DNA from: Allopontixanthobacter confluentis
GTDB lineage: Bacteria > Pseudomonadota > Alphaproteobacteria > Sphingomonadales > Sphingomonadaceae
Length of the DNA: 64,000 bases
Assembly (NCBI RefSeq): GCF_009827615.1
Contig: NZ_WTYU01000001.1
Location: 1,385,001-1,449,000 of the forward strand
Direction of reading: 5' to 3'
In this document: in pieces, positions 38,999 to 48,570 of the stretch
Layout: the number at the start of each line of letters is the position of its first letter
How positions within the stretch are numbered: the first letter of the stretch is position 1
Made by a program: the position numbers and the translations under genes
The notes under the pieces: generated by a model
The model's database searches: none
What the model saw: only the letters and a program-made list of their open reading frames with translations
Told to the model about the DNA's origin: nothing

Positions 38999-40339
38999 AT
39001 GGTTCCTGTTTTGACCAAAGAGCCGGGCGCGCTCGCTCTCGCGCAGCAGATCAGGGCAGGCGAACTTTCCCCGCTGGAAGCCGTGGACGCCGCCATCAGC
39101 CGCATAGAGGCGCTGGATGGCGCGATAAATGCCGTCGTCGTGCGCGATTTTGATCGCGCCAGGGATGCTGCACGTGCGCTGGATGGTGGCGCGCACAACG
39201 GTAATCCAGCCGAGAGCCAGCCGCTGCGCGGCGTGCCGATGACGATCAAGGAAAGTTTCGACATTGCCGGGCTGCCCACCACGTGGGGGCATGAACGTTT
39301 TGCCGGCAATGTCGCGGCGGCGGATGCCACCGTTGTGCGCCAGCTGAAAGCTGCTGGCGCCATCTTTCTTGGCAAAACCAATGTTCCACCCGATCTGGCG
39401 GACTGGCAAGCCACCAATCCTGTCTATGGCCGCACATGCAATCCGCATGATGTCAGCCGCAGTCCCGGCGGATCATCCGGCGGTTCAGCAGCGGCAGTTG
39501 CCAGTGGCATGGTGCCGATAGAATATGGTACGGACATTGGCGGATCGGTGCGTGTGCCCGCACATTTCTGCGGCATTTGGGGTCACAAGACCAGCTGGGG
39601 CATCATTAGCAAGGCTGGCCATGACCATCCCGCGCTGGACAATGCCGGACATGATCAAATCCTGTCAATTGCGGGCCCGCTGGCGCGCAATCCGGAGGAT
39701 CTGGCACTGCTGGTCCGCCTGACAACACAAATGCCGCTGGCTGCCCATGCCCGCGAACTGGGTAAAATGCGGCTGCTTTATGTGGCTGATCACCCGTCCA
39801 GCCAAATCGACGCCAGCGTTTCGGCCCCAATCGAAGCCGCGATTGCCGCGCTGGAAAAAACCGGTGCCATTATTGACCGCCACAGCAACCTGCTGCCGGA
39901 CCTGGCCGACCAGCACGCCCATTATATGCGGATGCTGGGCATTGCCATGGCGCGCGGTGCGCCCGGCCCGACTGGCAGCAGGGCGACCGCAACCGACTGG
40001 TTTGACCTGCTTGATGTGCAGGCCCGCAACGAAGCGGCATGGGCCAGATTGTTCGAACAATATGATTTCGTGCTTGCACCGCCTGCCAATATCCTCGCCT
40101 TTGAACATAATGACCGCACCGTTCGTGAACGGACCATCACCATCAATGGCGCGCCGCATCCCTTTGCCGAAGGGTTCGCATGGGCGGGCCTGGCCACTTT
40201 CCCCAATCTGCCCAGCACGGTGCTGCCAGTGGGTTCAAGCGGCGGCCTGCCATGCGGGATGCAGATCATCGGCACGAAGTGGAGCGATCTGAACTGTATC
40301 GATGCAGCAAGCCAGATTGCGGACCATTTGCCGCGTTAA
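38999..40339 (+). CDS. Amidase (amidase signature family)
   Basis: 446 residues. Ser-cisSer-Lys triad: Lys84 in MTIKESF, the Gly/Ser loop SPGGSSGGSAA (Ser159/160) and the nucleophile Ser183 in GTDIGGSVRVPA. The family hydrolyses amide bonds of diverse substrates; GatA is a relative, but here there are no gatB or gatC neighbours and the sequence lacks GatA features I would expect. It lies 30 bp after lpdA, so it may be read through from the suc operon. Substrate unknown. Confidence 0.9.
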   Translation: MVPVLTKEPGALALAQQIRAGELSPLEAVDAAISRIEALDGAINAVVVRDFDRARDAARALDGGAHNGNPAESQPLRGVPMTIKESFDIAGLPTTWGHERFAGNVAAADATVVRQLKAAGAIFLGKTNVPPDLADWQATNPVYGRTCNPHDVSRSPGGSSGGSAAAVASGMVPIEYGTDIGGSVRVPAHFCGIWGHKTSWGIISKAGHDHPALDNAGHDQILSIAGPLARNPEDLALLVRLTTQMPLAAHARELGKMRLLYVADHPSSQIDASVSAPIEAAIAALEKTGAIIDRHSNLLPDLADQHAHYMRMLGIAMARGAPGPTGSRATATDWFDLLDVQARNEAAWARLFEQYDFVLAPPANILAFEHNDRTVRERTITINGAPHPFAEGFAWAGLATFPNLPSTVLPVGSSGGLPCGMQIIGTKWSDLNCIDAASQIADHLPR

Positions 40340-40366
40340 ATGCGAATGAAAATGCGAGATTTTTAA

Positions 40367-41065
40367 ATGGCTGGGAAACACTGGATGCTGCGCTTTGCGC
40401 GGTGGCATATCTGGCTGGGTTGGCTGGTGGGCGTGCCCATATTGATGTGGACGATAACCGGCCTGGTCATGGTCAGCCGCCCGATAGATGAAGTGCGCGG
40501 CACCAATCTGCAGCGGGAACAGCCGGCGCAACCGCTGCCCGGTTTTCCTGTGCCCTTGTTCAACACCTTGGGCAGCGCGCGCGAAATGCCCACCGTGCTG
40601 GCAACGCAGATGATGGACGGCGCGATGGTCACCACCGCCACCTATGCCGACGGGCGCGTGGAACGATATTCGGCGGCTGGCAAATTGTTGCCGCCCGTTA
40701 CGGTGAGCGATGCACGCCGGATAGTGGCGGCGCGCATCAAGGGCGGAGATCGCATCAGCAGTATCGTGCTGTTTCCGGCAGATGCGCCCGCAAGCGATTT
40801 TCGGCGGCCCATCGCCGCCTGGCAGGTTGCGCTGGTTGATGGCACCCATGTCTATGTGGGTGAAAGCACCGGCAAGATCGAAGCTGTGCGAACGCGGTTC
40901 TGGCGCGTGTTCGACCTTATGTGGGGCCTGCACATCATGGATTTGAAGGACCGGGAAGACACATCGCATCCCATCCTGATCCTGTTCGCCGCGCTTTCTG
41001 TTATCGGCGCGCTGCTGGGCACGGTGCTGATGTTCCGCAGGCGCAAGGCACGCCCCGTTCGATGA
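40367..41065 (+). CDS. PepSY-domain membrane protein
   Basis: 232 residues. One N-terminal helix (WHIWLGWLVGVPILMWTITGLVMV), a periplasmic part of about 140 residues, and a C-terminal helix (HPILILFAALSVIGALLGTVLMF) before a basic tail. The N-terminal His-Trp pair and late WGLHIMD motif are typical of PepSY/PiuB-like proteins, often linked to iron uptake or flavin reductases. It overlaps the next gene by ATGA. Confidence 0.8.
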   Translation: MAGKHWMLRFARWHIWLGWLVGVPILMWTITGLVMVSRPIDEVRGTNLQREQPAQPLPGFPVPLFNTLGSAREMPTVLATQMMDGAMVTTATYADGRVERYSAAGKLLPPVTVSDARRIVAARIKGGDRISSIVLFPADAPASDFRRPIAAWQVALVDGTHVYVGESTGKIEAVRTRFWRVFDLMWGLHIMDLKDREDTSHPILILFAALSVIGALLGTVLMFRRRKARPVR

Positions 41066-41694
41066 ACCCGCCTGCGCTTCCTCCCATGCTGGACCTGGCT
41101 GGCACTGCCATCTTCGCCCTGACTGGCGCATTGCTGGCAGCGCGCTTGCGGCAGACATTCGTCACCATGGCATTTTTTGCCTTGATTACCGGTGTTGGCG
41201 GCGGGTCGCTGCGCGACATGATGATTGGCACGCCGGCCTTCTGGCTGCGCGATCCGTGGGTGGCGCCGGTCATTTTCATCACCGCCCTGATTGCGTGGTT
41301 CACCCCGCGACGATGGTGGGAAAGCGAATTGCTGGAATGGGCCGATGCCGCCGGGCTTGCCGCCTTTGCAGTGCTTGGCACGGCCAAAGCGCTGGCTTTC
41401 GGCGTGGCCCCCATGCCTGCCATGGTGCTGGGCGTCGTATCGGGCTGTGCCGGCGGGATCATCCGCGATGTTATCGCTGGCGAACCGTCTATTCTGATGC
41501 GGCCGGAGCTATACGTGACGGCCGCGGCATTATCCGCCTTCATCACCATGATCGGCGCATTTTTCGGAATTACAGATTTGCTGGTGTGGGCGCTGGCATG
41601 GGCCGCAGGCTTTACCATGCGCGGCGCAGCCATCCGGTGGAAACTCGCCCTGCCCGCCTATGATGACGAACAGGGCGAGGAAACTGAAACCTAG
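41062..41694 (+). CDS. TRIC-like trimeric cation channel family protein (UPF0126)
   Basis: 210 residues, about seven hydrophobic helices in two related halves. Each half carries a Gly-rich kinked motif: ALITGVGGGSLRDMMIGTPAF and GVVSGCAGGIIRDVIAGEPSIL, the hallmark of the UPF0126/TRIC fold (potassium-permeable trimer). The start ATG at 41062 overlaps the PepSY stop. The stop lies about 12 bp from the end of the convergent gene at 41707. Confidence 0.9.
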   Translation: MNPPALPPMLDLAGTAIFALTGALLAARLRQTFVTMAFFALITGVGGGSLRDMMIGTPAFWLRDPWVAPVIFITALIAWFTPRRWWESELLEWADAAGLAAFAVLGTAKALAFGVAPMPAMVLGVVSGCAGGIIRDVIAGEPSILMRPELYVTAAALSAFITMIGAFFGITDLLVWALAWAAGFTMRGAAIRWKLALPAYDDEQGEETET

Positions 41695-41706
41695 CCGATT
41701 ACCGGC

Positions 41707-42618
41707 TTACCCTTCGACACCGGATGTGCCGTAGCGGCCATCACCAGTATCTCCGGCATAGCCATTGTCTCCGGCATCGCCATCGACATAGCCATCACCG
41801 GGATCATTATCGGCACCACCATAAATATCGGCACTGGCATCCGCGCCATATTGGTCAGAGCCGGCAACAGGTCCGCCGGGATAGGCCGGTAGATTGCCCG
41901 CAGGAGCATTGGCCGCACGCTGGGGTGCGGTATTCCATGCACTGGCATAGCGGTCATCGCTCCACTGGCGATCATCAGCCTGTCCGGTTTGATCGCGCCG
42001 GTCGTCAATTTGGTCATTTCGGCCCATTTTCCGGCCCGCATAGTTGATGTCGCCAACCCGGCCATCTGCGCCAAGGGTGCAGGTGAATTCATCACCATTA
42101 TACAGCGTGCCGGACACGCGCCAGCCATCGCCTGAGCGTTCCACTTCATCGACGCCGCGCACTCGGACATCGCGCTCTATCTGGCGGACACACATGTCCA
42201 CCGCGCGATCAATCCCGCGGCTGTCATTATACCGGTCATAACCGCGAACATCGTTGCGGTCAGCGCGGTAATCATATGGCCGGTCTGGATATGGGCGGTC
42301 AGGATATGGACGGGATGGGTAGGGTTGCCCGCGGTAGCCGCCATCGCGGCCTGAACGGGTCGCAGCATTGGCCACTGCCGCCACTGTGCCGATGATCAAC
42401 ACTCCGGCAACCACGTCGCCCACGCTGGTCCGGTCACGGTATCCGCGATAGCGGCGATGGGCGGCGGCATTCTCGCTGTCAGCATCCCACGTAGCATAGG
42501 CAGGCATTGATACGCCCGAAAGATTGCCCTGCACATCTGCCGCGGCGGCGGGCATTGACATCATGGATGTTGCCGCAACCATCGCTGCAAGGCCGGAAAA
42601 ACGGGAAATGCGCGTCAT
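41707..42618 (-). CDS. Exported low-complexity protein (paralogue of the next upstream gene)
   Basis: 303 residues. Signal peptide to about residue 27. Then a hydrophobic segment (GDVVAGVLIIGTVAAVANAATR), a repeat of R-PYPDRPYPDRPY type, and a globular part with two Cys (CVRQIERD and EFTCTLG). The last 90 residues are Asp/Gly/Tyr-rich with repeats of the GDAGDNGYAGD type. The middle parts correspond to those of the neighbour at 42730-43272: same hydrophobic segment, same Cys pair. No known family. Confidence 0.75.
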   Translation of the reverse strand: MTRISRFSGLAAMVAATSMMSMPAAAADVQGNLSGVSMPAYATWDADSENAAAHRRYRGYRDRTSVGDVVAGVLIIGTVAAVANAATRSGRDGGYRGQPYPSRPYPDRPYPDRPYDYRADRNDVRGYDRYNDSRGIDRAVDMCVRQIERDVRVRGVDEVERSGDGWRVSGTLYNGDEFTCTLGADGRVGDINYAGRKMGRNDQIDDRRDQTGQADDRQWSDDRYASAWNTAPQRAANAPAGNLPAYPGGPVAGSDQYGADASADIYGGADNDPGDGYVDGDAGDNGYAGDTGDGRYGTSGVEG

Positions 42619-42670
42619 CGGTTTGATTCCTTAGATGAATCTGGCGGCATCATGCCGCACCATTGCGGAC

Positions 42671-42709
42671 AAAACTAGGCGGCTCAGGCTTTCATCAGCC
42701 TGAACCGCC
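42671..42709 (-). terminator. Terminator after the upstream paralogue
   Basis: 13-bp stem with one mismatch (42678-42690 with 42697-42709), loop of 6 nt. On the minus strand the stem is followed by TAGTTTTG (TTTT at 42674-42671). It lies 20 bp past the stop of the gene at 42730. Confidence 0.8.
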
Positions 42710-42729
42710 CCAGACACAATGTTCAACTA

Positions 42730-43272
42730 TCAGCGAAGGCCACGAACGCCGCTGAAGTCCAGATCGACCACCCGGCCGCGCGAAACATCGCAGGTAAACC
42801 GGCCGCTGTCGTAATTGGCCGAACGATAGCCACGGCGATCATAACGGTTATCGTAGCGGTTGTAGCCGCGCTGGCCCTGCACTTCGACAGTGCCTTTCAC
42901 TCTCCAGCCGTGGCGTGTGTTATCCACATCACGGATCTGGGTGACCTGGGCATTGCGATAACCGGCGCGCCGCGCTTCCTGCTGTGCAGTGCGGACGCAT
43001 TGTTCAACGGCGGCACGCGGGTTGCCCTGCCGATAGCTGCCGCGATAATCCCGGTCGTTATACCGGTCATTATAGCGGTAATCGCTATAGCCGCGGTTGT
43101 TGCCGGCAGATGACGCCACGGCAGCAATGCCGCCAAGGATAACTGCACCGGCAATAATGTCGCCGGCGCTGATGCCATCGTCACGGTCGCGGGCAAATGC
43201 GGGGCTTGCGGAAGTCATCGCCATCGCACCAGCGGCGACGGTTCCGATGAGGGCTTTGGAAATGGTCTTCAT
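42730..43272 (-). CDS. Exported Tyr/Arg/Asp-rich protein
   Basis: 180 residues from the ATG at 43272; an in-frame ATG at 43341 is also possible. Signal peptide to about residue 28 (SASPAFA). Hydrophobic segment GDIIAGAVILGGIAAVASSAG, then a low-complexity stretch (YNDRYNDRDYRGSY), two Cys (CVRTAQQEAR and FTCDVSRG) and a core GWRVKGTVEV. Same architecture as the next downstream gene, so the two are tandem paralogues. Unknown function; an envelope role is likely given the signal. Confidence 0.78.
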   Translation of the reverse strand: MKTISKALIGTVAAGAMAMTSASPAFARDRDDGISAGDIIAGAVILGGIAAVASSAGNNRGYSDYRYNDRYNDRDYRGSYRQGNPRAAVEQCVRTAQQEARRAGYRNAQVTQIRDVDNTRHGWRVKGTVEVQGQRGYNRYDNRYDRRGYRSANYDSGRFTCDVSRGRVVDLDFSGVRGLR

Positions 43273-43361
43273 GAGGGGGTCCTCGAATAATGCCTGTGCG
43301 GGAATGCGTTGGCGTTGAACCCCTTTTAGGTGAGTTGCCATGATGGCATGCTGAATTGCAC

Positions 43362-43407
43362 TGTCAGGAAGTGTTCAGGAAATCCACTGATTTCCTGAAC
43401 ACTGACA
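43362..43407. repeat. Long interrupted inverted repeat
   Basis: 14-bp perfect stem (43371-43384 with 43389-43402), loop CACT, extended by TGTCA (43362-43366) and TGACA (43403-43407) across a 4-nt bulge. It lies between the prolyl oligopeptidase stop and the tandem paralogues. There is no T tract, so it is not a standard terminator. Confidence 0.75.
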
Positions 43408-43421
43408 TCAACCGAATTGTG

Positions 43422-45575
43422 TTATTCAGCGCCGCTTTCCGGTATTTTTAACCCTGTCCAGAATGCCAGGAAGCTCAATATATCGGCGCCTTCTTCGATG
43501 ACCTTGTCGGTTGGCTTGCCCGAACCATGGCCGGCACGGGTTTCAATGCGGATGAGATGCGGTTTGTCGCCAACATCGGCAGCCTGCAGCGCCGCTGTAT
43601 ATTTGAAGCTGTGGCCGGGCACCACGCGGTCGTCTGTATCGGCGGTTGTCACCAATATCGCAGGGTAATCCACGCCGCTGCGGATATTATGATAGGGCGA
43701 ATAGGCGCGAAGCACCTTGAAATCGGCTTCCTTGGACGGATAGCCGTAATCATCCACCCAGTAACGCCCGGCAGTCCACCGGTCGAAACGCAACATATCC
43801 ATCACGCCGACAGCCGCCTGCGCCGCATCCACCAGATCAGGCCGCTGATTGGTAACCGCGCCCACCAGCAAACCACCGTTCGAACCGCCACGAATGGCCA
43901 GGCCATCCGCGGTGGTGATGCCAGTGGCTTTCAGATATTCACCGGCGGCGATAAAATCATCAAACACGTTCTGCTTGTTGGCCAGGCGGCCGCCGTCGTG
44001 CCATTCCTTTCCATATTCCCCGCCACCCCTGATGTTGGCCACCACATAGACGCCGCCAGCTTCCAGCCACGCCATAGCGGTGGAGGAAAAGCCCGGAGTG
44101 AGGGAAATATCGAACCCGCCATAACCATACAGCATCGTTGGCGCCGGGGTCTTGCTGTCCGCCAGTTCCTTTTTACGCACGATAAACATGGGCACCCTGG
44201 TGCCGTCTTTCGAGGTGTAGAACTGCTGTTCCACTGCAAATTCCGCCGGGTCGAAAGTCAGCCTGGGTGATGCGAACGGGGTGGTCTCGCCGGTTGCAAT
44301 ATCCAGACGGTAAATCGCACCGGGCTGGTTGAAGCTGGTGAACGTATAGAATGTCTCGCTATCGCCAAACTTGCCGTTCAGCCCGCCAGCGGTGCCCAAC
44401 GCCCCCAGCTTGATATCGCCAAGGGGCTTCCCATCCAGACCAAAGGTAGCGGCACGTGTCGTTGCATCCTTGAGGTAGGTGACAACCAGCCTGTCGCCCA
44501 CAATTGAAGCCCCGTCGATCGGCTGATCGGTTTCGGGGATTACCGTCTGCCAGGCAGCATCGGCATCTGTCAGATCAATCGACATCAGCCTGTATTTCGG
44601 CGCATCCTTGTTGGTCACGAAATACATCGTGCCATCGACCGATCCGATGGCGCGCCAGGCATTGTCGAAACCCGGCACCAGCGTGCGCGTGGCCCAGCCC
44701 TTGGTTGCGCGTGCATCAAGGTCGATCACGTTGATCTCCTCGCGCGCATCAGTGCCGAACGAACTGCTGATCACGGCCCAACGCCCGTCGCTGGTGACAC
44801 CGGCACTATTGCCGCGCTTCGCCTCGTCCGGGGTCGAAAACACCAGCACGTCTTCTGCCTGCGATGTACCCAGCTTGTGATAATATACGGCCTGATTGTA
44901 GTTCAGCGCCTGAAAATCCTGCCCTTCTTCGGGTTCAGGAAAACGGGAATAGAGGAACCCTTCTTCGCCCACCCAGGCAAGGCCGGTAAACTTTGCCCAT
45001 TTGATTTCATCATCCAGCTTCTTGCCGCTCTCCACATCCATAACGCTCAGGATGCGCCAGTCCGTGCCGCCGTCCTGAACGCTGTATAGAAGATACTTGC
45101 CGTCTGGCGATGGCGACCAGTCGGACAGGGCTGTTGCGCCGTCCTTGGCCCATGCATTGGGATCGATCAGCAGGCGCCGCTCGCTGGTGAGCGTGTCTTG
45201 CACATAGAGCGGCGACTGGTTCTGCAGGCCCGAATTATGGGTGTAGAAATAGCGCGTGCCCTTTTTCACAGGGATGCCGAACCGCTCATAATCCAGCAAA
45301 GCGCCCAGTTTCTGCTTGAACCATGCATTGCCTGGCAGCTTGGCTAGATAGGCCTCTGTCACGTCATTCTGCTGCGCGACCCAGCCAGCAACCTGCTCGT
45401 CATTGCGCACATCTGCTTCCAGCCAGCGATAGGGGTCCGCCACTTCTTCACCGAAGATGGTTTCAACCGTGCCATCAGCCCGGGTTTCGGGATATTGCGG
45501 CAAGGCTGTATCATGCGCGGCAAGCGGGGCGGCAAGCAGGCAAGCAGCGCCTGCCATCAAAGTAGTGCGGATCAT
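43422..45575 (-). CDS. Prolyl oligopeptidase family serine peptidase (S9A)
   Basis: 717 residues. Signal peptide of about 20 residues (GAACLLAAPLAA), so periplasmic. N-terminal beta-propeller (YPETRADGTVETIFGEEVADPYRWLE start, family typical). Catalytic alpha/beta hydrolase domain with Ser565 in IRGGSNGGLLVGA, Asp in ADTDDRVVPGH (648 or 649), and His683 in RAGHGSGKP. It cleaves after Pro in short peptides. It follows the rplQ terminator and is probably on its own promoter. Confidence 0.95.
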   Translation of the reverse strand: MIRTTLMAGAACLLAAPLAAHDTALPQYPETRADGTVETIFGEEVADPYRWLEADVRNDEQVAGWVAQQNDVTEAYLAKLPGNAWFKQKLGALLDYERFGIPVKKGTRYFYTHNSGLQNQSPLYVQDTLTSERRLLIDPNAWAKDGATALSDWSPSPDGKYLLYSVQDGGTDWRILSVMDVESGKKLDDEIKWAKFTGLAWVGEEGFLYSRFPEPEEGQDFQALNYNQAVYYHKLGTSQAEDVLVFSTPDEAKRGNSAGVTSDGRWAVISSSFGTDAREEINVIDLDARATKGWATRTLVPGFDNAWRAIGSVDGTMYFVTNKDAPKYRLMSIDLTDADAAWQTVIPETDQPIDGASIVGDRLVVTYLKDATTRAATFGLDGKPLGDIKLGALGTAGGLNGKFGDSETFYTFTSFNQPGAIYRLDIATGETTPFASPRLTFDPAEFAVEQQFYTSKDGTRVPMFIVRKKELADSKTPAPTMLYGYGGFDISLTPGFSSTAMAWLEAGGVYVVANIRGGGEYGKEWHDGGRLANKQNVFDDFIAAGEYLKATGITTADGLAIRGGSNGGLLVGAVTNQRPDLVDAAQAAVGVMDMLRFDRWTAGRYWVDDYGYPSKEADFKVLRAYSPYHNIRSGVDYPAILVTTADTDDRVVPGHSFKYTAALQAADVGDKPHLIRIETRAGHGSGKPTDKVIEEGADILSFLAFWTGLKIPESGAE

Positions 45576-45670
45576 GGCGGGGAAAAACTCCAGGGAAAAC
45601 TGCGACTGGGCAGAACCTTAACCTGCTCCAATTGCAATGCAACCGTTCCTTATGGAGCGACGCACAACCG

Positions 45671-45698
45671 AAAAGGGCCGGAGGTTACCCCCCGGCCC
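45671..45698 (-). terminator. Terminator of the alpha ribosomal operon
   Basis: 7-bp GC stem (45675-45681 with 45692-45698). On the minus strand it is followed by TTTTCGG (TTTT at 45674-45671). It lies about 27 bp past the rplQ stop and ends the whole ribosomal block. Confidence 0.85.
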
Positions 45699-45724
45699 AC
45701 TCGGTGATTGTGCTGAAAACGCGC

Positions 45725-46150
45725 TTACGTGTCTTCGAATTCTTCTTCGTCCTGGTTCATGACCGGGCCGCTGTCCTTGCCCTTGGCATCGACATCGCGG
45801 TCAACGAATTCGATGATAGCCATTTGCGAGGCGTCACCGGCACGGATGCCGGCACGAATGATACGCAGATAGCCGCCTTCACGGTCGCTGTAACGGTCGG
45901 CCATTTCGTCGAACAGTTTCTTGACCTGCACATCGTCGTTCATCCGGGCTACGGCGAGACGACGGTTGGAAAGCCCACCACGCTTTGCAAGCGTAACCAG
46001 CTTTTCAACATAAGGGCGCAGTTCCTTGGCTTTTGGCAAGGTTGTCAGAATCTGCTCGTGCTTGACCAGCGCATCCGCCATGTTGCGGAACAGGGCCTTG
46101 CGGTGGCCTGATTTACGCGACAGCTTACGCTGTGAAATACCGTGACGCAT
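45725..46150 (-). CDS. rplQ: 50S ribosomal protein L17
   Basis: 141 residues. Family start [46 protein letters not shown] is intact. The C-terminal 25 residues are an acidic tail ([26 protein letters not shown]) beyond the core of about 117. Last gene of the alpha operon, 84 bp after rpoA. Confidence 0.97.
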   Translation of the reverse strand: MRHGISQRKLSRKSGHRKALFRNMADALVKHEQILTTLPKAKELRPYVEKLVTLAKRGGLSNRRLAVARMNDDVQVKKLFDEMADRYSDREGGYLRIIRAGIRAGDASQMAIIEFVDRDVDAKGKDSGPVMNQDEEEFEDT

Positions 46151-46234
46151 ATTCTATACTCCGTTCGTAAGGGGGCCGTATCAGGTACCCCCATCCCGGT
46201 GGCAGTCATGGTCGCCACCTTCACCAGATCCAAT

Positions 46235-47290
46235 TTAGCCGAGCAGTTCCTGTTCGAGCTTCTTGGCCATTTCTTCAATATTTTCAGGCGGCCATCCGGG
46301 GATGTCCATGCCCAGACGCAGACCCATGCTCGACAGCACTTCCTTGATTTCGTTCAAGGACTTGCGGCCAAAGTTCGGCGTGCGCAGCATTTCGGCTTCG
46401 GTTTTCTGAACCAGATCGCCGATGTAGATGATGTTGTCGTTCTTGAGGCAGTTCGCGCTGCGGACCGACAGTTCCAGCTCGTCAACCTTCTTGAGAAGGT
46501 AACGGTTCAGCTGGTTCGCATCGGATTCTTCCGGCTTGGCCGCCATGCCGATCATGGCCGACGTTGGCTGCGGAATGCCGTCTTCGAAGTGGACGAACAG
46601 GGTCAGCTGATCCTGCAAAATGCGTGCGGCATAGGCCACTGCATCTTCCGGGGTGACCGTGCCGTCAGTTTCGATCGTCAGGCTCAACTTGTCATAGTCG
46701 AGTTCCTGGCCAACGCGGGCGTTTTCGACCTTGTAGCTGACCTGGCGAACTGGCGAGTAAAGCGAATCAACCGGGATCAGGCCGATAGGCGCGTCAATCG
46801 GGCGGTTGGCCACAGCAGGCACATAGCCGCTGCCGACATCCGCTGTCAGTTCCATGTTGAAGCTGGCGCCTTCATCGAGATGACAGATCACCAGATCCTT
46901 GTTCATCACTTCGATATCACCGGAAACGGCAATGTCGCCAGCCTTGACGGTGGCAGGGCCGGTAGCGGAAAGCTGCAGGCGCTTGGGGCCTTCGCCTTCC
47001 ATCTTCAGCGCGATCTGCTTCACGTTGAGAACGATGTCGGTCACATCTTCACGAACGCCGGCAAGCGACGAGAATTCGTGCAGCACGTTTTCGATCTTGA
47101 TCGAGGTAATTGCCGCGCCCTGAAGCGAGGAAAGAAGCACTCGGCGAAGCGCATTGCCAAGCGTCAGGCCATAGCCACGCTCAAGCGGTTCAGCCACGAA
47201 AGTGGTCTTGCGCTTGCCTTCGCCACCTTCCTTGATTTCAAGGCTGTTGGGTTTTTTAAGTTCCTGCCAGTTCTTGGTATTGACGGACAT
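46235..47290 (-). CDS. rpoA: RNA polymerase alpha subunit
   Basis: 351 residues from the ATG at 47290. The NTD has the assembly region [31 protein letters not shown]. The CTD (about 265-330) carries [46 protein letters not shown], the UP-element and activator-binding surface. The frame stays open 35 codons upstream, but those residues are not RpoA. Confidence 0.98.
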   Translation of the reverse strand: MSVNTKNWQELKKPNSLEIKEGGEGKRKTTFVAEPLERGYGLTLGNALRRVLLSSLQGAAITSIKIENVLHEFSSLAGVREDVTDIVLNVKQIALKMEGEGPKRLQLSATGPATVKAGDIAVSGDIEVMNKDLVICHLDEGASFNMELTADVGSGYVPAVANRPIDAPIGLIPVDSLYSPVRQVSYKVENARVGQELDYDKLSLTIETDGTVTPEDAVAYAARILQDQLTLFVHFEDGIPQPTSAMIGMAAKPEESDANQLNRYLLKKVDELELSVRSANCLKNDNIIYIGDLVQKTEAEMLRTPNFGRKSLNEIKEVLSSMGLRLGMDIPGWPPENIEEMAKKLEQELLG

Positions 47291-47415
47291 GGATTTCCCC
47301 TGGATTTCAGTTCGGGCGGGACCGGTGCAACGCTTTGCTGATTGCAAAGCCGCGGCCGGTCCGAGAAAAACACGGTGACCTGCGATGTATCGCAAGCCAC
47401 CGGGTTAAAGACGGG

Positions 47416-47805
47416 TCAGACGCGACGCCGCTTGGAAGGCCGGACACCGTTATGCGGTATCGGCGTAACGTCGCGGATCGACGTGATGGTAAAGCCAACG
47501 GCCTGCAAGGCACGCAGCGCGCTTTCGCGGCCAGAGCCTGGGCCCTTCACTTCGACTTCAAGAGTGCGCACACCGTGTTCGGCGGCTTTCTTGCCAGCAT
47601 CATCCGCAGCTACCTGAGCAGCATATGGGGTGGACTTGCGGCTGCCCTTGAAGCCCATCGCGCCAGCGCTGGACCAGCTGATAGCATTGCCCTGCGCGTC
47701 GGTGATGGTGATCATCGTGTTGTTGAAGCTGGCGTTTACGTGCGCAACGCCGCTGGAAATGTTTTTCCGCTCGCGGCGCCTGATGCGCTGTGGTTCGCGT
47801 GCCAT
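47416..47805 (-). CDS. rpsK: 30S ribosomal protein S11
   Basis: 129 residues. Markers: [44 protein letters not shown], and the end [18 protein letters not shown]. Part of the platform of the small subunit. Between rpsM and rpoA as in most bacteria. Confidence 0.98.
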   Translation of the reverse strand: MAREPQRIRRRERKNISSGVAHVNASFNNTMITITDAQGNAISWSSAGAMGFKGSRKSTPYAAQVAADDAGKKAAEHGVRTLEVEVKGPGSGRESALRALQAVGFTITSIRDVTPIPHNGVRPSKRRRV

Positions 47806-47862
47806 GGTATCGGTATCCTGTTCTTAAAAGAAGATGGGGTAAACGTGCCTGAAAGGCCTCGC

Positions 47863-48231
47863 TTACTTCTTCTTGCCCGCGATGGGCTTCGCCTTACCCT
47901 TGCGGGTGCGGGCATTGGTGTGGGTGCGCTGGCCGCGGACCGGCAGGCCCTTACGGTGACGCAGGCCACGATAGGATGCGAGATCCATCAGACGCTTGAT
48001 GTTCATCGCGGTCTGACGACGAAGATCACCTTCAACCGGATAATCGGCTTCGATGGCTTCGCGAATCTGCAGAACTTCCGCATCGGAAAGGTCCTGAACG
48101 CGGCGAGCGTGGTCAATGCCCAGCTTGTCCGCAATCCGGAGCGCAGTCGTGCGTCCGATACCGTGAATATAGGTGAGCGCGATAATCACGCGCTTGTTTG
48201 TGGGGATATTTACCCCGGCAATACGAGCCAC
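47863..48231 (-). CDS. rpsM: 30S ribosomal protein S13
   Basis: 122 residues. [26 protein letters not shown] at the start, [24 protein letters not shown] near the end. Head protein near tRNA and L5. Preceded here by about 340 bp of non-coding DNA and a pseudogene instead of adk. Confidence 0.98.
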   Translation of the reverse strand: MARIAGVNIPTNKRVIIALTYIHGIGRTTALRIADKLGIDHARRVQDLSDAEVLQIREAIEADYPVEGDLRRQTAMNIKRLMDLASYRGLRHRKGLPVRGQRTHTNARTRKGKAKPIAGKKK

Positions 48232-48570
48232 TTACTTCTCCATGCTCCACAGAGGATCACGCTGGTTTTTCCGGGTTCGGAAAAGGGCGTGCCCCTATCT
48301 CATAGCGTTAATTCAAACGAAACAAACGGCGTCAGAACGACTTAAAGCCCGGTTGGCACGCATAATGGCTGCTGCCTGCCGGACTAACCCGAAAATTTCG
48401 AATGAAGGGCGCGCTTAAGATGATTCTCGCGCGCCGTCAACCGGTAAGCGCGCATATGCACTTACGCCGCCAGAAATGGGGGGCGTGCCGGATATTGCAA
48501 GCCCCTCCATACCATCAATTTCGGCTGGTCAAAGCCCTGAATGATCGGCGCGCCCTTCGCTTGCCTCGTT
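48232..48570. promoter_or_regulatory. Gap upstream of rpsM
   Basis: About 340 bp with no gene. Because a pseudogene separates rpsM from adk, a promoter for the alpha operon should lie here. AT-rich tracts occur around 48300-48340, but I see no strong -35/-10 pair. Confidence 0.4.

Noticed and set aside
37502-39448. A 648-codon frame antisense to lpdA and the amidase
   Set aside because: Shadow frame; the sense genes carry all catalytic motifs.
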